Below, in pieces: positions 1 to 9,830 of a stretch of 64,000 bases of DNA. The DNA is taken from contig KZ308677.1 in NCBI GenBank assembly GCA_000376725.2, positions 447,670 through 511,669 of the forward strand, given 5' to 3'. The notes beneath the pieces are model-generated. The model searched no databases. It was not told where the DNA came from and worked only from the letters and a program-made list of their open reading frames with translations. A program made the translations under genes and the position numbers. The stretch comes from Ladona fulva (lineage: Eukaryota > Arthropoda > Insecta > Odonata > Libellulidae). Every line of letters begins with the position of its first letter. Position 1 is the stretch's first letter.

Positions 1-32
1 ATTTCCAAGTATTAATTAGCTTTTTTGGATAG

Positions 33-1030
33 TTAGTGACTAAGGAGTACATCATTTACAATCCTTTTGAAAGAAGAAAATGGTAAAGTATCCATTTTGG
101 CATTAGGTAGTTGATTCCAATACTTCGCACCGAGCACCATGAAAGATTTAGAGTATGCTTCAGTTCTGTGTTTTGGAATTAAGAGCTTTCCGGATGGTCG
201 AGTTCCTAGAGTATGTTCCTAGGGTATGACCTTGGTTTAAAAATTTGAAGTAAGAGAAGAGATAGTCTGGGTAACAATGATTCAGAGATTTATGTACAAA
301 ACTTAGGGTGTGAAGTTTGCGCCTCGTTTCAGGCCGAAGCCATTTAAGTTTTCTCAGAAGTGGTGTAACGTGATCATACCTTTTGGCATTGAAGATAAAT
401 TTTACAGATTGATTGAAGGCTCGATCTAACTTAGTTGGATTGATTTCAAGAGTCAAAGATTTTTGCCATGCACTTATTCTAGAAATGTCATCATTTATAC
501 TATCGACTGCTTTGAGATAGTTTTGTGGCTCGGTCAAGAGATATATTTGCAAATCATCCGCATATAAAAGGTAAGATGAGTGTTTTAGTTGTGACGATAA
601 GTTTTGAATGTATAGGGTGAATAATAAAGGCCCGAGAACAGATCCTTGAGGAGCCCCGTGGTAATTCATTCAGATGGAGGAAAATGTTCCGTTGGTGAGA
701 CACGTCTGTGACCGCCCAGCAGGAAAGCTTGATAGGAGGTAAACCAGGAGAGAGTGGATGGGGAGAAATTAATGCTCTCATCTTTGTTAGAAGTAAATCT
801 ATGTCAACCGAGTCAAAGGCTTTACTGAGGTCTAATAGGACTAGGAAGGTGATTTTCTTATTGTCCATAGCAAATTTGATGTCATCTGTGACTTTAGTTA
901 TTGCAGTAAAAGTACTATGATGGCGTCTAAAACCTGATTGAAAAGGATGAAAGAGATTATTTGTTGATAAAAATAGATGAGATGGTGGAAATTTATTCAC
1001 CTATCTATTAAAGATATTGAAACAATTTAT
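33..1030 (-). pseudogene. L2/CR1-type LINE ORF2 (reverse transcriptase) remnant
   Basis: Read leftward, this stretch encodes pieces of a non-LTR retrotransposon reverse transcriptase, which copies the element's RNA into DNA at a nicked target. Around 1000-780 come HPFQSGFRRHHST and LVLLDLSKAFDSVD, matching RT blocks with the first catalytic aspartate. Around 670-540 come GAPQGSVLGPLLF and the catalytic YADD. A thumb-like stretch with LEINPTKL then jumps straight to a C-terminal KRYDHVTPLLRKLKWL, so an internal segment of roughly 100 residues is missing. A last frame gives YWNQLP and a stop near 33-35. At least two frameshifts separate the parts. The order and wording of motifs fit the L2/CR1 group. 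This is a dead copy, probably without its own 3' end in the window. Confidence 0.85.
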
Positions 1031-1917
1031 AACAAACTAAACAGCTTCATTGTTTAGACTATTATAGCCCTCGAGGTTAGAGTTAAGTATCCCTTTGCTT
1101 CTCATTTGAATTTCGCTCAGAATTTTTAACGTTAGTACTGTCTTGACTGAAGTTTTAATGCTAATTTGACTATTCCATTGCCTCTTTTTTTCTCTCTCTC
1201 TTTTCAACCGAATATTCTTCATCAGAATTCCCCAACCCTCCATTACTCATCGATAATGACACGATTATTCTTTCTCCGCTATTTCTTCCATTTATCAACA
1301 CTAAATTACCCCTATTAGTGTTCATTAAGGTCCAAATACGCAATCTATTAAAAAAACACACTTGTTGCATTCAATCAAGGAATTTCTGAAGCTTTTCATT
1401 ATAAATTTGTCACGGAATCCACTCCTGACTCCTGAAATTACTCCTCTTCCAATACTTTACCCAGAGAAAGAATAGCTTTTTTCACAAGTAATGGACTCTG
1501 AATCGCCCACATTAACGTTAGACCAATTGTGGGAACACAAATCATAGTGTCGATTCACTTGAACGAGTATTTATCACTTTCAAGAGGGCGAAGGAATGCG
1601 AATTTCTAATTATACAACGTTCATTGGACGAATAATTTCTGCTAAACGTAGTATTCATGTTACGTTTAATTCGAAGTAAATATATTATACTGGTATCAGT
1701 GAGAAAGGCTTTGGGAAAACTGGATTTTATAGTCTATTTGTAAATTGTAGGATATCCGTTTTAAGGAAATTAAAGTTTTAGAAGACATATTGAATTCTAA
1801 AGGCAGTGCATACGAGGTTCAGTTGAGAGTAATATGAAATTAATAAAAACATCAACGCAACCATAGTGCGTTGTTTGAGGGTTTAATATTGTTTAAAAGT
1901 ATTACATTTATAAAAGG
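1031..1917. other. no recognisable gene
   Basis: AT-rich sequence with only short chance reading frames. A CT-rich run (1183-1203) is present. I see no conserved protein motif, RNA or repeat shared with the rest of the window. Confidence 0.5.
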
Positions 1918-2862
1918 CAGGGCCGCGCCCAGAGGTGCATCGAACCTGGGCGGCGGCATTTAAAGGTTAGCGACAGAAGTGTAGACAACCAATATTATTA
2001 TTATAACAACATTATTTGCTGTTTTATTTGTGATAGACACGACTTATCCAGGATAAATTATGATATGAAATTAAAGGCAAACATTTAGATAACTCAAGAC
2101 GAGAAAGGAATATTTGTGCAGTGGAGTTAATCAAAGAGTTGGAATCAATAAAATATTTTCTGGTACCAAAAATCAATCCTCCTTGAGTTTTAGAACATAG
2201 CTTTAGTACAATTTTTCTCGAAATCTTTCCTAATTTGCGAACAGCTTTGCGAGTTTAATTGACACTTCCGGCGATGGCGAACGACCGTTCTCGAACTTAC
2301 AATTGCTCAAGAAACGTTTGCATTCATCGCTGAGCCAAGAAAGAGTAAACAATATGGCCCTCATGAGCGCACAGAGTGATATTTGTGATACACTTGCTTT
2401 TGATGATGTTGTACAAGGATTCGCAGTTGAGATCTCGAAATGGACATTTTTAAAGTTAAATCTTACTCTGTATTTCTTATTTGCCTCCATTCCCTTAATC
2501 CGTGATTCCCTACGCTTCAATACAATTTTCATTTGAAACTTTCATATTTAGAAAAACAGATTTCATACGAATAATTTACTAGTTCATTTTAAGTTATGTG
2601 CTGTGCGAGGATAATGACACGCGAAAGTAATGTGAACCATTCACTCATAATGACCATTCGTCAGAATACGGAATATGCATGATCAATTGTCACTGATGTT
2701 TTGTGACCAATGTAAACTGGGAAACGAAGTCATAAATCAATGGTCTTTCAAAGTCTTCCGAAATAATTTTTACCTGCAAATCAGGAAATGTATGGTTTTG
2801 GTATTTAATTCTTAGTGGCGGTCAATTAACAGCCGAGCGGCAGATAGTCTGGGCGCGGCTCA
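1918..2862 (+). mobile_element. hAT transposon remnant, copy 1
   Basis: The left end begins CAGGGCCGCGCCCAGA and the right end reads, on the opposite strand, GAGCCGCGCCCAGA. Together they form imperfect terminal inverted repeats of about 14 bases, of the CAGGG type common in hAT elements. Between them lies a fragment of hAT transposase on the plus strand. The same left subterminal block (GGTGCATCG...GGGCGGCGGCAT) and right subterminal block recur in copies at 11.9 and 44.4 kb, in the opposite orientation. I see no clear 8-base target duplication, which fits an old insertion. The bulk of the transposase, including the DDE core, is absent. Confidence 0.75.
2085..2460 (+). pseudogene. hAT transposase C-terminal fragment (dimerisation region)
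   Basis: The clearest part, from about 2250, reads GERPFSNLQLLKKRLHSSLS, then QERVNNMALMSAQSDI, then LAFDDVVQGFA. This matches the end of hAT transposases of the ZMYM1-like group, where a serine-phenylalanine-serine motif, a basic helix, a SQERL-like block and an acidic helix form the dimerisation domain. Upstream (2110-2240) are NICAVELIKELESIKYFLVP and FPNLRTAL, interrupted by stops. The catalytic triad lies outside what is preserved. The longest open stretch starts at a TTG codon at 2303 and runs to 2536. This is a fossil, not a host gene. Family assignment is confident and subgroup less so. Confidence 0.8.
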
Positions 2863-3555
2863 GCAACCAGGACTAAAATCCCTAATCCTTAAGACCAAAG
2901 AAAGGGCACCGAAAGATATACGGAGAAAATTCATTCCCACAACATAAGAATTCAACAGAAATTATCGTAATTATGTATTTAAAGATGTACTTTTCTTGTT
3001 TCGATTGGATTTTTGTCAATATTGGCAATATTTTGATAATTTTTGTCAATATTTTGATTGTCAATATTGGAATACTTTCTGAATTAACAAATAAACTGCT
3101 AAACTACCACTATTACCATGGTATCGGTTGTCTAAATAAATTAGGAGTTCTTTAGGCAGTAATTGTACTTATTTATGAGTTGTCGTGAGACACGGAGGGC
3201 GCAATAATCACAGCGGTCCAAATATTCTCTCGCAACAGGAAGTAAGTGTTAAAAACCTATTCCATCAGACATTGCATATGTGTCAAGGTCGGATTTCCTC
3301 TGAGCATCCGCTCTTTGCAATTCCTCAGCCATTTAGGGATTGACTCCTCAGCCGGTTGGCGGCGGAATCCTTAAGATCTCCATATTCGAGGGAAAAGGTT
3401 TCCTAACGAAGTTAACTGAGGATTGCAATGTGAACAGCGCATTGCAGTGCGAACCTGTCTTTATCGTGGGGAATTTATGGACCATACACCATCACCATGG
3501 TATCGGATGCCCAGATAAATTATGTGATCTCTACGCAATCATTTCTTAATCATGG
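2863..3555. other. no gene; short repeats
   Basis: No gene is recognisable. Around 3012-3070 a motif close to TTTTTGTCAATATT recurs three times. A block beginning ACCATGGTATCGG and ending ATAAATTA occurs at 3115-3145 and again at 3493-3522, so a direct duplication of about 30 bases is present some 380 bases apart. Confidence 0.5.
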
Positions 3556-4038
3556 CTAGCTGAAGTACCCGTTGATTCTCAACGGGAAGATATGAGAATG
3601 CATGAGCACGGAATCAACTACGGAATTAGTCGTCAGGGGGACGGGTTGTTTACAACCTCAACATTTCACCAAATGTTCGTATATTTTATCTGAATTCTCG
3701 CAACTTCGAAACGAAAGCGATATTCCACGACAATAATAAGAATCTGTATTCAATTTCCCTTCTGTTGGTACTTATCTCGATTTTATACGACCATTCCTTC
3801 TAATTTAATTTTGCAAAAGAAAGAAAGTCTGCTTCCGATAAAATTTACTTTACATGTATTTCTTATGGAAAGCTGCCTGAACGATCTTGGTTCAAACCCA
3901 GCAAAGTTATCGAATGAAAAGGTGACAGTACTTCCTTTGGTGTCTCAGAGTACATGCAAATTACGACGCAAATCGGACAAACGCTGCGGACTCCAATCAC
4001 AAACACTCACACAGAATATCTGCTTTACGTCTTATCAA
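3556..4038 (+). repeat. repeat C, copy 1 (hairpin-headed interspersed repeat)
   Basis: The copy starts CTAGCTGAAGTACCCG with the hairpin CCCGTTGATTCTCAACGGG. It continues through blocks shared with copies at 15.6, 35.0 and 53.4 kb: a GGTCGTCAGGGGGACGGGTT block, TTTACAACCTCA, an ATTCTCGCAACTTCGAA block, TTCTAATTTAATTTTGCAAA, and ATTTCTTATGGAAA followed by a B-box-like GGTTCAAACCCAGC. It ends near CTGCTTTACGTC. The middle is shorter than in the 53.4-kb copy. No protein is evident. An RTE-like non-autonomous retroelement is the best guess. Confidence 0.75.
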
Positions 4039-4167
4039 AAAATTGCCTAAAGAGTAAATTTAAAAGGGGAATGGAATCCCTTTGGCAGAGTTTTTATGTG
4101 TATGGATCTAGTGTATATGGGAAGAAAAGGAACTCACGAAAGGAGCAAAATGTGACGATGTAATATC

Positions 4168-4350
4168 TTCGTCTACATATGTACCCTGTAAGCCACTTTT
4201 CGGCATGTGGCAGGGGGTGCATGCACCATTACTCTATTTCCTTAATCGAATTCGTTCGCGCATAGCTCGCGGAAAAATTAAACAAATTATTCTAGCATCT
4301 ATTTCTTCAATATTTTTCTTATTCTTACTTTCTCATGCGACCGCCCCCTT
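4168..4350 (-). mobile_element. LINE-A 3' end
   Basis: On the minus strand this contains the end of the LINE-A frame, the shared 3' stem-loop (CCCTGCCACATGCCGAAAAG in this copy) and a tail through GTACATATGTAGAC. It is a 5'-truncated copy of under 200 bases. Confidence 0.8.
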
Positions 4351-4739
4351 GGATTATTCACGGCCCCCCAACCGCCATCTATGAAAATTAATATCTGTAC
4401 GGCCAAAGCAGGAGAATACAGAAAAATAAACACTGCAATGATAAAATATCCACCAAACCACTATAAGGCAATTCTTCATGACATTTCGTTGATTCTATAA
4501 ATCCAGTGAAAATCTATTGATAAAGAAATGTGACTGGCAATGGCATAAACTTCCTTTTCATCAAGCGCCCCCCCCTGGAGGAGACCAACGCCCCGAGCGG
4601 GGGCCGATTTGGGAATCACTGATGCATTCGAATGAAGTAAAATCATGGAGCGGGACTTTAAGATGAGTAAAAACCAGCATCTGTTCTGTAGCGTAACGAC
4701 ATTCAATGATATTTGAAAGCTGTGCCATGTAAAATTTGA

Positions 4740-5405
4740 AGCGGAAATTGTAACATTCAAATTGATATACGTGAAGATTACGATTAGTATATAATTTATT
4801 AAAATTGTTTTACTGATTTTTTCCAAAAATCCATATCTGCGAAGTTTTTGTTTTGTACCATTTTCGAAGAAACTATCGAGCTAAACAGCGTTGTTTTGAA
4901 TTCAAATTAAAGCTAAATAGATTTGTTACAAATTAATTTCTTATGAGTTTGGGATGAGCGTATTTAAGGGTTAGATGTAAGAAGAGACTTGTTAGTCTCA
5001 ATCTCGCCCTGAATAAAGTCCNNTATTATTATTATTATTATTATTATTTACCGAGGTTTGGCAAGATACACGACCAAAGCGGAAACTTTTATTTTTTTGT
5101 AAAAAATGGCCAATTTTTGAAGAGCTTATGAAAGTTATAGACACACGGATCTAATTTTGGGCTTAAAATGTAGAAAATGCGACAGTCTTAAATATATAAT
5201 CAAATAGCGTTTTCTGAAACAGAAAGAAAGCGAAAATTTCGCTGTTTTTTGGAAACAGCGCGGTTCGCACAGGTCTTTCGAAGCTGCAAAATTGGTTTCC
5301 TCTCATCGACATAGGAAACCAATTAAACAGCAATTAAAAAATTAGAACAACAGACCTTTTGCAAGGTCAAGCCCTTTTTGTGTATAAATTGACTCTCTTC
5401 GGTGC
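4740..5405 (+). repeat. repeat D, copy 1
   Basis: Two blocks match the region 43.0-43.5 kb in the same order. Block one (about 4815-4885) holds TTTTGTTTTGTACCATTTTC. Block two (about 5250-5400) holds GCACAGGTCTTTCGAAGCT, a shared GGTTTCCT and, further on, CAAGGTCAA. The sequence between the blocks differs from the other copy, which carries the duplicated 225-base segment instead. Nature unknown. Confidence 0.5.
4966..5050 (+). repeat. SINE-2 3' end with (ATT)n tail and an assembly N
   Basis: GAGACTTGTTAGTCTC forms a small hairpin, followed by AATAAAGTC and then a TTA/ATT microsatellite. The same module closes the tRNA-derived SINE at 59.8 kb and recurs at 27.0 kb. Bases 5022-5023 are N, at the join between the unique part and the microsatellite, so the tail length is uncertain. 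Confidence 0.65.
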
Positions 5406-5725
5406 AAAATAAGAGCGAAACAAGGTCTTCAGATAAGGCGTCCATATTTCATAGAAACAAACCGTCACGAAATTCTCAACAGAAGGCAATTTACAATCGC
5501 TCGGAGTATTCCACAGTCAGTTGTTTGTGTGATTTACGAGTCGAGGGCAAAGATATTATAGAATCCATTTGTCATTTCAGAAAGGCCTCCAACTTTCAAG
5601 GTTATGGGTGACTTCTGTGAGATAAGAGGGCGTCGTAGGCCATCGGTGGGAAAGTATATTCAAATATAACTGCGTTCATATTGTAGTATGTACGCGGAAA
5701 CAAGGATACAGTTTATTTCTCTATG

Positions 5726-5853
5726 GGTCTCCCGGATAGCCAAGTGGGCAATGCCTTCGACTTCGGTGAAAGCGGTCCCGGGTTCGATTCCCGGTGGGGC
5801 CTATGTGCGAAATGACCAAAGCAGTGGAAGAAGTTTTAACAATACTACTAATA
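5726..5853 (+). repeat. tRNA-derived SINE-1, copy 1
   Basis: A tRNA-like head of about 77 bases carries an A box (TAGCCAAGTGG) and a consensus B box (GGTTCGATTCC) inside a perfect T arm (CCGGG / CCCGG). These are internal RNA polymerase III promoter elements. The body GCGAAATGACCAAAGCAGTG and a tail of AATACTACTAATAC follow and are shared with the minus-strand copy at 19.1 kb. The repeated body and the absence of a tRNA 3' end argue for a SINE rather than a tRNA gene. Confidence 0.85.
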
Positions 5854-6086
5854 CTTTATGCCTCTATGCTCGCAAATGCATATTTATGGACCGTCTCTCC
5901 TTTGCTAGAGGTTCCCAACTATTTCACTCTTTTGCTCCTAACCTACCCGCCTCTCTATCTATCTATCTACTCTGCTTCCCCTATTCTTTTCAGCGAGGAT
6001 TCAAATTCCTTAGTTAAACATAATTTTCCTTCTAAAATATAGAAATTTTGGCCTAGTTGTAACAAATAGGCGAACTTCTTCAAACC
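5854..6086. other. no recognisable gene
   Basis: AT-rich sequence containing a short CTAT microsatellite (about 5955-5972). Nothing else is recognised. Confidence 0.45.
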
Positions 6087-6355
6087 GCTTTTCGTAGCGT
6101 GTGGCAGGGGTATCCCCTTTTGCTGTACTTTTTCTAATTCCCGAATATAAAACACGCATATATGCGTGTAGTGTATGGGATCCTGCAGAAAATATATTTA
6201 AGGCGAGGCCTGACCAACGCAACGGAACTTCGCTCACGGACTCTTCCGACTATTCTCTTCCCGAATACGAGTTTCTTAAGTGCTTGTCTACATATATCTG
6301 TGGGTACCCCATGTTAATTTATTTGTGACTCCAAGATATTTCACTGAAAAATTTA
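6087..6355 (-). mobile_element. LINE-A fragment with an internal micro-inversion
   Basis: On the minus strand it begins with codons for VKYLGV...KLTWGTH (6350-6265), then KRIVGRVRERSSVALVRPRL (about 6240-6200). It then switches to a segment of about 30 bases in reverse orientation (about 6161-6192) before continuing with a piece equivalent to the region after LEYACS. The 3' stem-loop (CCCCTGCCACACGCT) follows directly near 6097-6115, so the ORF end is deleted. The usual GTAGAT tail is missing. Confidence 0.75.
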
Positions 6356-6569
6356 TTAATCTACTAACTAAAGCCGTACCCTATAGAAAAGCTTCTCGTA
6401 TCCCTAGAGGGTACCCATCTCGGGGTAAAACCCCTTTCCTAAGCCATTCCTACCATTTTAACCAAGTTTAGTCAATTAGCAATTGCGACGCAGCAAATAA
6501 GAATATTCCATAGAGCAGGGCTTCGAGTTGAGAGCGTGCGGTATGGCTTCCATAAGAAATGCACTTGCA
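6356..6569. other. no recognisable gene
   Basis: Contains GGTACCC-rich short motifs (around 6378-6425) but no supported element. Confidence 0.4.
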
Positions 6570-6745
6570 ATAAGTTTTCATTCTCTTCAGGCTTCTTTTA
6601 CGAAATTAAATTAGAAAGGAAAGTCGCACAAAACCGAGACAAACTCCAAAAAAAGGGAAATTAAATGTAAATTCTTATTTATGTCCCGTAACATTGTTTT
6701 AAATTCGAATTTGCAAGAATTTTGATAAAATCAACGAAAATGTTA
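6570..6745 (-). repeat. repeat C fragment (copy 6)
   Basis: Matches the middle of repeat C on the minus strand: the block equivalent to TTTAATTTCGTAAAAGAAGC, the GGGACATAAATAAGAATTTA area and the TTGATTTTATCAAAATTCTT area. Both ends are missing. Confidence 0.6.
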
Positions 6746-6848
6746 CAGAACGTTGTTACCTCAACAATCTGTCCCATTAATGACCTAGACGACAGCATAT
6801 GACAAGTTAAACATATTCCAATAAGTATAAAATTAGAGTTAGGACCAT

Positions 6849-7330
6849 ATCTAAATCTAAATCAATACCCTGCAAACAGCCTTTCGGCGTGTGGCAGGGG
6901 TTGTGAACACCAAGCGTTCGAGTTTCCTCTTAAGCTTATTGTTCTCACGTATAGGAAGGAATGAGTCGCTAAAACGACTTGTCCTCGCATCTATTTCTCT
7001 TATTTAACGCTCATTGTCGGATCGACCGAAGTAGCAGAAGGGGGTCGCAAAATACCAATTACGTCTATCGCAAGTGTATGTACTTAATCTGAATGTATCA
7101 AGCAATAGCCGCCTAATCTCCCTTCTTTCAAGGATTCCCAACCTGCATCTGATCGATTCGCATCTACCTAAAATGCGCTTTATAAAACCGAGCTTTTTAG
7201 TGCTTTACCACGAATTTTTCGGATACGTGTGCTACAGTTTAAATTATTTGTAAGAGTGATTTCGAGATATTCAACAGAGTCCACTACATTTGTACTCATT
7301 TCACTAATTTTGCACGGATGATTTCCCAGG
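6849..7330 (-). mobile_element. LINE-A fragment with coding remnant and 3' end
   Basis: Read leftward it carries NVVDSVEYLEITLTNNLN, then IRKIRGKALKSS (about 7310-7190). An internal deletion follows, then GCAGGTTGGGAATCCTTGAA (about 7150-7120), equivalent to AGWESLKER in other copies. Next come the ORF end and the 3' stem-loop at 6867-6900, with a tail ATTGATTTAGATTTAGAT. The copy is dead. The order of parts agrees with the copies at 51.8 and 63.4 kb. Confidence 0.8.
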
Positions 7331-9028
7331 AAAACGGGTAAGGGTGACTTTGCGCAAGATGGTGCGCGCCCAGGAAAAATCTTCTTCCTTCGGATGGTTT
7401 CCTTTTGAAGAAGTTTACTACAGAGCAGTTCTTCATATTCACATAGAGTTACCATTTTTCGCACCACCTAACCATCCTAAGACAGGGCAATTTTCTATGA
7501 TCCCGGCATTTGAAATTAGGACAAAAAAGCCGCAGGGAAAATATTACGACTATATTCTTCAATCCTGTTGGTTTCCACTTTGGAGAGATGCATAAGAAAT
7601 GACTTAGCCATCATCAGAGTGGCTTCCACCACGACAACGGAGCCGATTGTTGTAACTCAAGCACTTGTCATAAGCGTACAATTTCATCCCATTTCAGAAA
7701 ATGGAAGATTTTTTTTTACTTGTTGGGCAAAACTTGCTATAATTTTCAGTCACGGTTGGCTTTGGGGTTTATTGGGACGACACGGTTTATTGACACGAAA
7801 ATAATGTTTGAAAGAATAGATATAAGAAAGATGGGCTTGATTGAACGAGAAATTATTTCACGGTTCAAAAAGTTAATCGAAATATTAGAATTTCTCTTTG
7901 CGACACGATTAATTAGGAAAACAACAACGACCGACGCAGATGTAATTTTAACTTCGGTCGAAAGAAACCGTTAGGAATTGATTTCATCGTAAGTGAGATT
8001 AGAATGACCTCTAAACGGTACTCTCCGTTTGAATTTAAAGAAGCTTGCGGAGCCCTTAGTCAGCCCGAGGGACTCTTTGAACTTCATCCGCTTTAATTTG
8101 CATTTGATCAAATTTTCCTTGTCATCTGCGCAACTGGAGAACTGCTTATCTCGGCCAAACTATCGGAAGTCGTCCAGTTTCAAACCGCGTATCTGCACAT
8201 CGCATTTACGACTCAAAAGGCGTTCAAGGGCGCCTCGGAATTCTTTTGAAACAAAAGAAAGGAGAAACTCATTGTTCGCTTTGTTTCCAGACTTTTTTTC
8301 GTTCGCAAAATTTACGTAGGTAATATTGGTCCCATTACATCGAGGAACGTACCAAAAACGTGACGAAGGTTCTTGTTTCCACCATCGAATATCATTCTAT
8401 CAATATCGCTGTACAAATACGTTGTTAAAAGCAATGTAAATGAGGTAAATAATACACATCATAAAGATAAATTTATGTTTAGACTATGGTAATTATTGAC
8501 GTTGAAATGAGGGAAAATTAAAATGAGGGAAAATTAAAATGAGGGAAAATTAAAAGGGACGAAACTAATCGAACGGCAAAACGTTTCTCAAAAAGAAGTC
8601 GAAATATATAAACACGGGGATGTGGAAATTATTAATGGGCATCGAAGGCGTGTGAAAGAGACAGCTGGGAAAACATTTTTCGGCTCGAAAAACCCAGAAT
8701 AAAAGACGACAAACGAAATCACGGGATGCGGCGCGTGATTTGGAACAACGTGTAAAGGAACGGGGAAAGAAATTTTGCAAATGGAATGCGCGTGGCAACG
8801 TGAAGAAAAGAAACAGCTGAGGCGCGAAATGCGACGACTTGAAATATTCGTGCTTTAAAATAAAAGTTAGTCCCCTCTATGTTACCGAACTATTCTTATG
8901 AGAAATGTTGCTCTAAATCAGAAAACATCTTTCATTAAGTTTCAACTAAGCCTGGAGGTGTTAATGAACAGGCTTTAGCAATACAAAGCGAGAAGGTAGG
9001 ATGCTACGGTAATGCTTCTTTAGAACAC
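7331..9028. other. no recognisable gene; one short tandem repeat
   Basis: Several open frames of 70-100 codons occur, but none has a recognisable motif, signal peptide or splice context. A tandem array lies at 8507-8554. Confidence 0.45.
8507..8554 (+). repeat. 16-base tandem repeat, three units
   Basis: Three exact copies of ATGAGGGAAAATTAAA occur head to tail, with no change between units. Confidence 0.95.
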
Positions 9029-9830
9029 CTCGAGCCGCCGTATGGCGTATGGCAGGGGGTGTGAAAACACCGAACCTATTTGTAAGCTACGTCATTGGTA
9101 TTGCTAACACTATCACGAGAAACAGACCAGTAATAGCTATCCGTTCTCGCTATAATGCTATTACATTGCGAAATCTCTCTGTCGTCTGGTTTCGGAAATC
9201 GTGCACGCTGAGAACGGGGATCACGATATCGCATATTTCGTCATGCAGATCAGTAGTTTAAAATTTATGGAATAACTTGTGCCTATACTTTCTTCTTTCT
9301 CCTATACGTTCTTCCAAGAAATTCCCAGCCGAGGGTTCTGATCATTTCTGATACACTGCCATCGAAACTATGATCTCCCTTAACGAAACGAGCCGCTCTG
9401 CGTTGTACGCGCTCTATCTCCAAGATCCGAGACCCTTTTCGAGTGGAGAAGGTGACTGAGATTAAGACTGAGAAGGATAGTGCGAAACATTTCTCAAGTA
9501 ACGGACAAACGAGCGAGAAATATGTCACTTCTTTGGCACTGGATTGACTGCCCCTGAGAATGCGGTTACATAGCCTCAAAGTCCTGTCGGCTGACCCTAC
9601 AACGTCTTGGATGTGCTTTTTAAACGATAAGTTACTGCTGAAAAGGACTCCTAAATATTTATACTGATTTAAGAATTCTAACGTTGCGCCACTAATGTGA
9701 TAGGGGGTTTGGTTTAAGTTACGGCTCTGGGAGTGTCTCATACTCATCACTACACATTTTTCTATGTTCAAAACTGAGATGACAATCTTCGCACTATTTA
9801 GAAATAACGTCCTTGTCGCCCTGTAATATG
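9029..9830 (-). mobile_element. LINE-B fragment with 3' end
   Basis: The minus strand encodes the C-terminal part of a CR1/Jockey-like reverse transcriptase protein: LNIEKCVVMSM, the KYLGVLFSSNLSFKKHIQ block, YFSLVCPLLEKCFALSF, IERVQRRAARFVKGD and MIRTLGWEFLGRTYRRKK (9790-9290). Past a stop the remnant frame decays, and a 3' stem-loop with CCCCCTGCCATACGCC (about 9035-9058) closes the copy. It is related to LINE-A but has its own residues, for example RAARFVKGDHSFDGS against the equivalent of CYDRKSSVTQML. The open stretch of 206 codons is the longest in the window and suggests a moderately young insertion. No catalytic FADD is retained. Confidence 0.85.

Noticed and set aside
8565..8798. Phenylalanine-rich minus-strand frame
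   Set aside because: No homologous segment or domain. A shadow of plus-strand purine-rich DNA.
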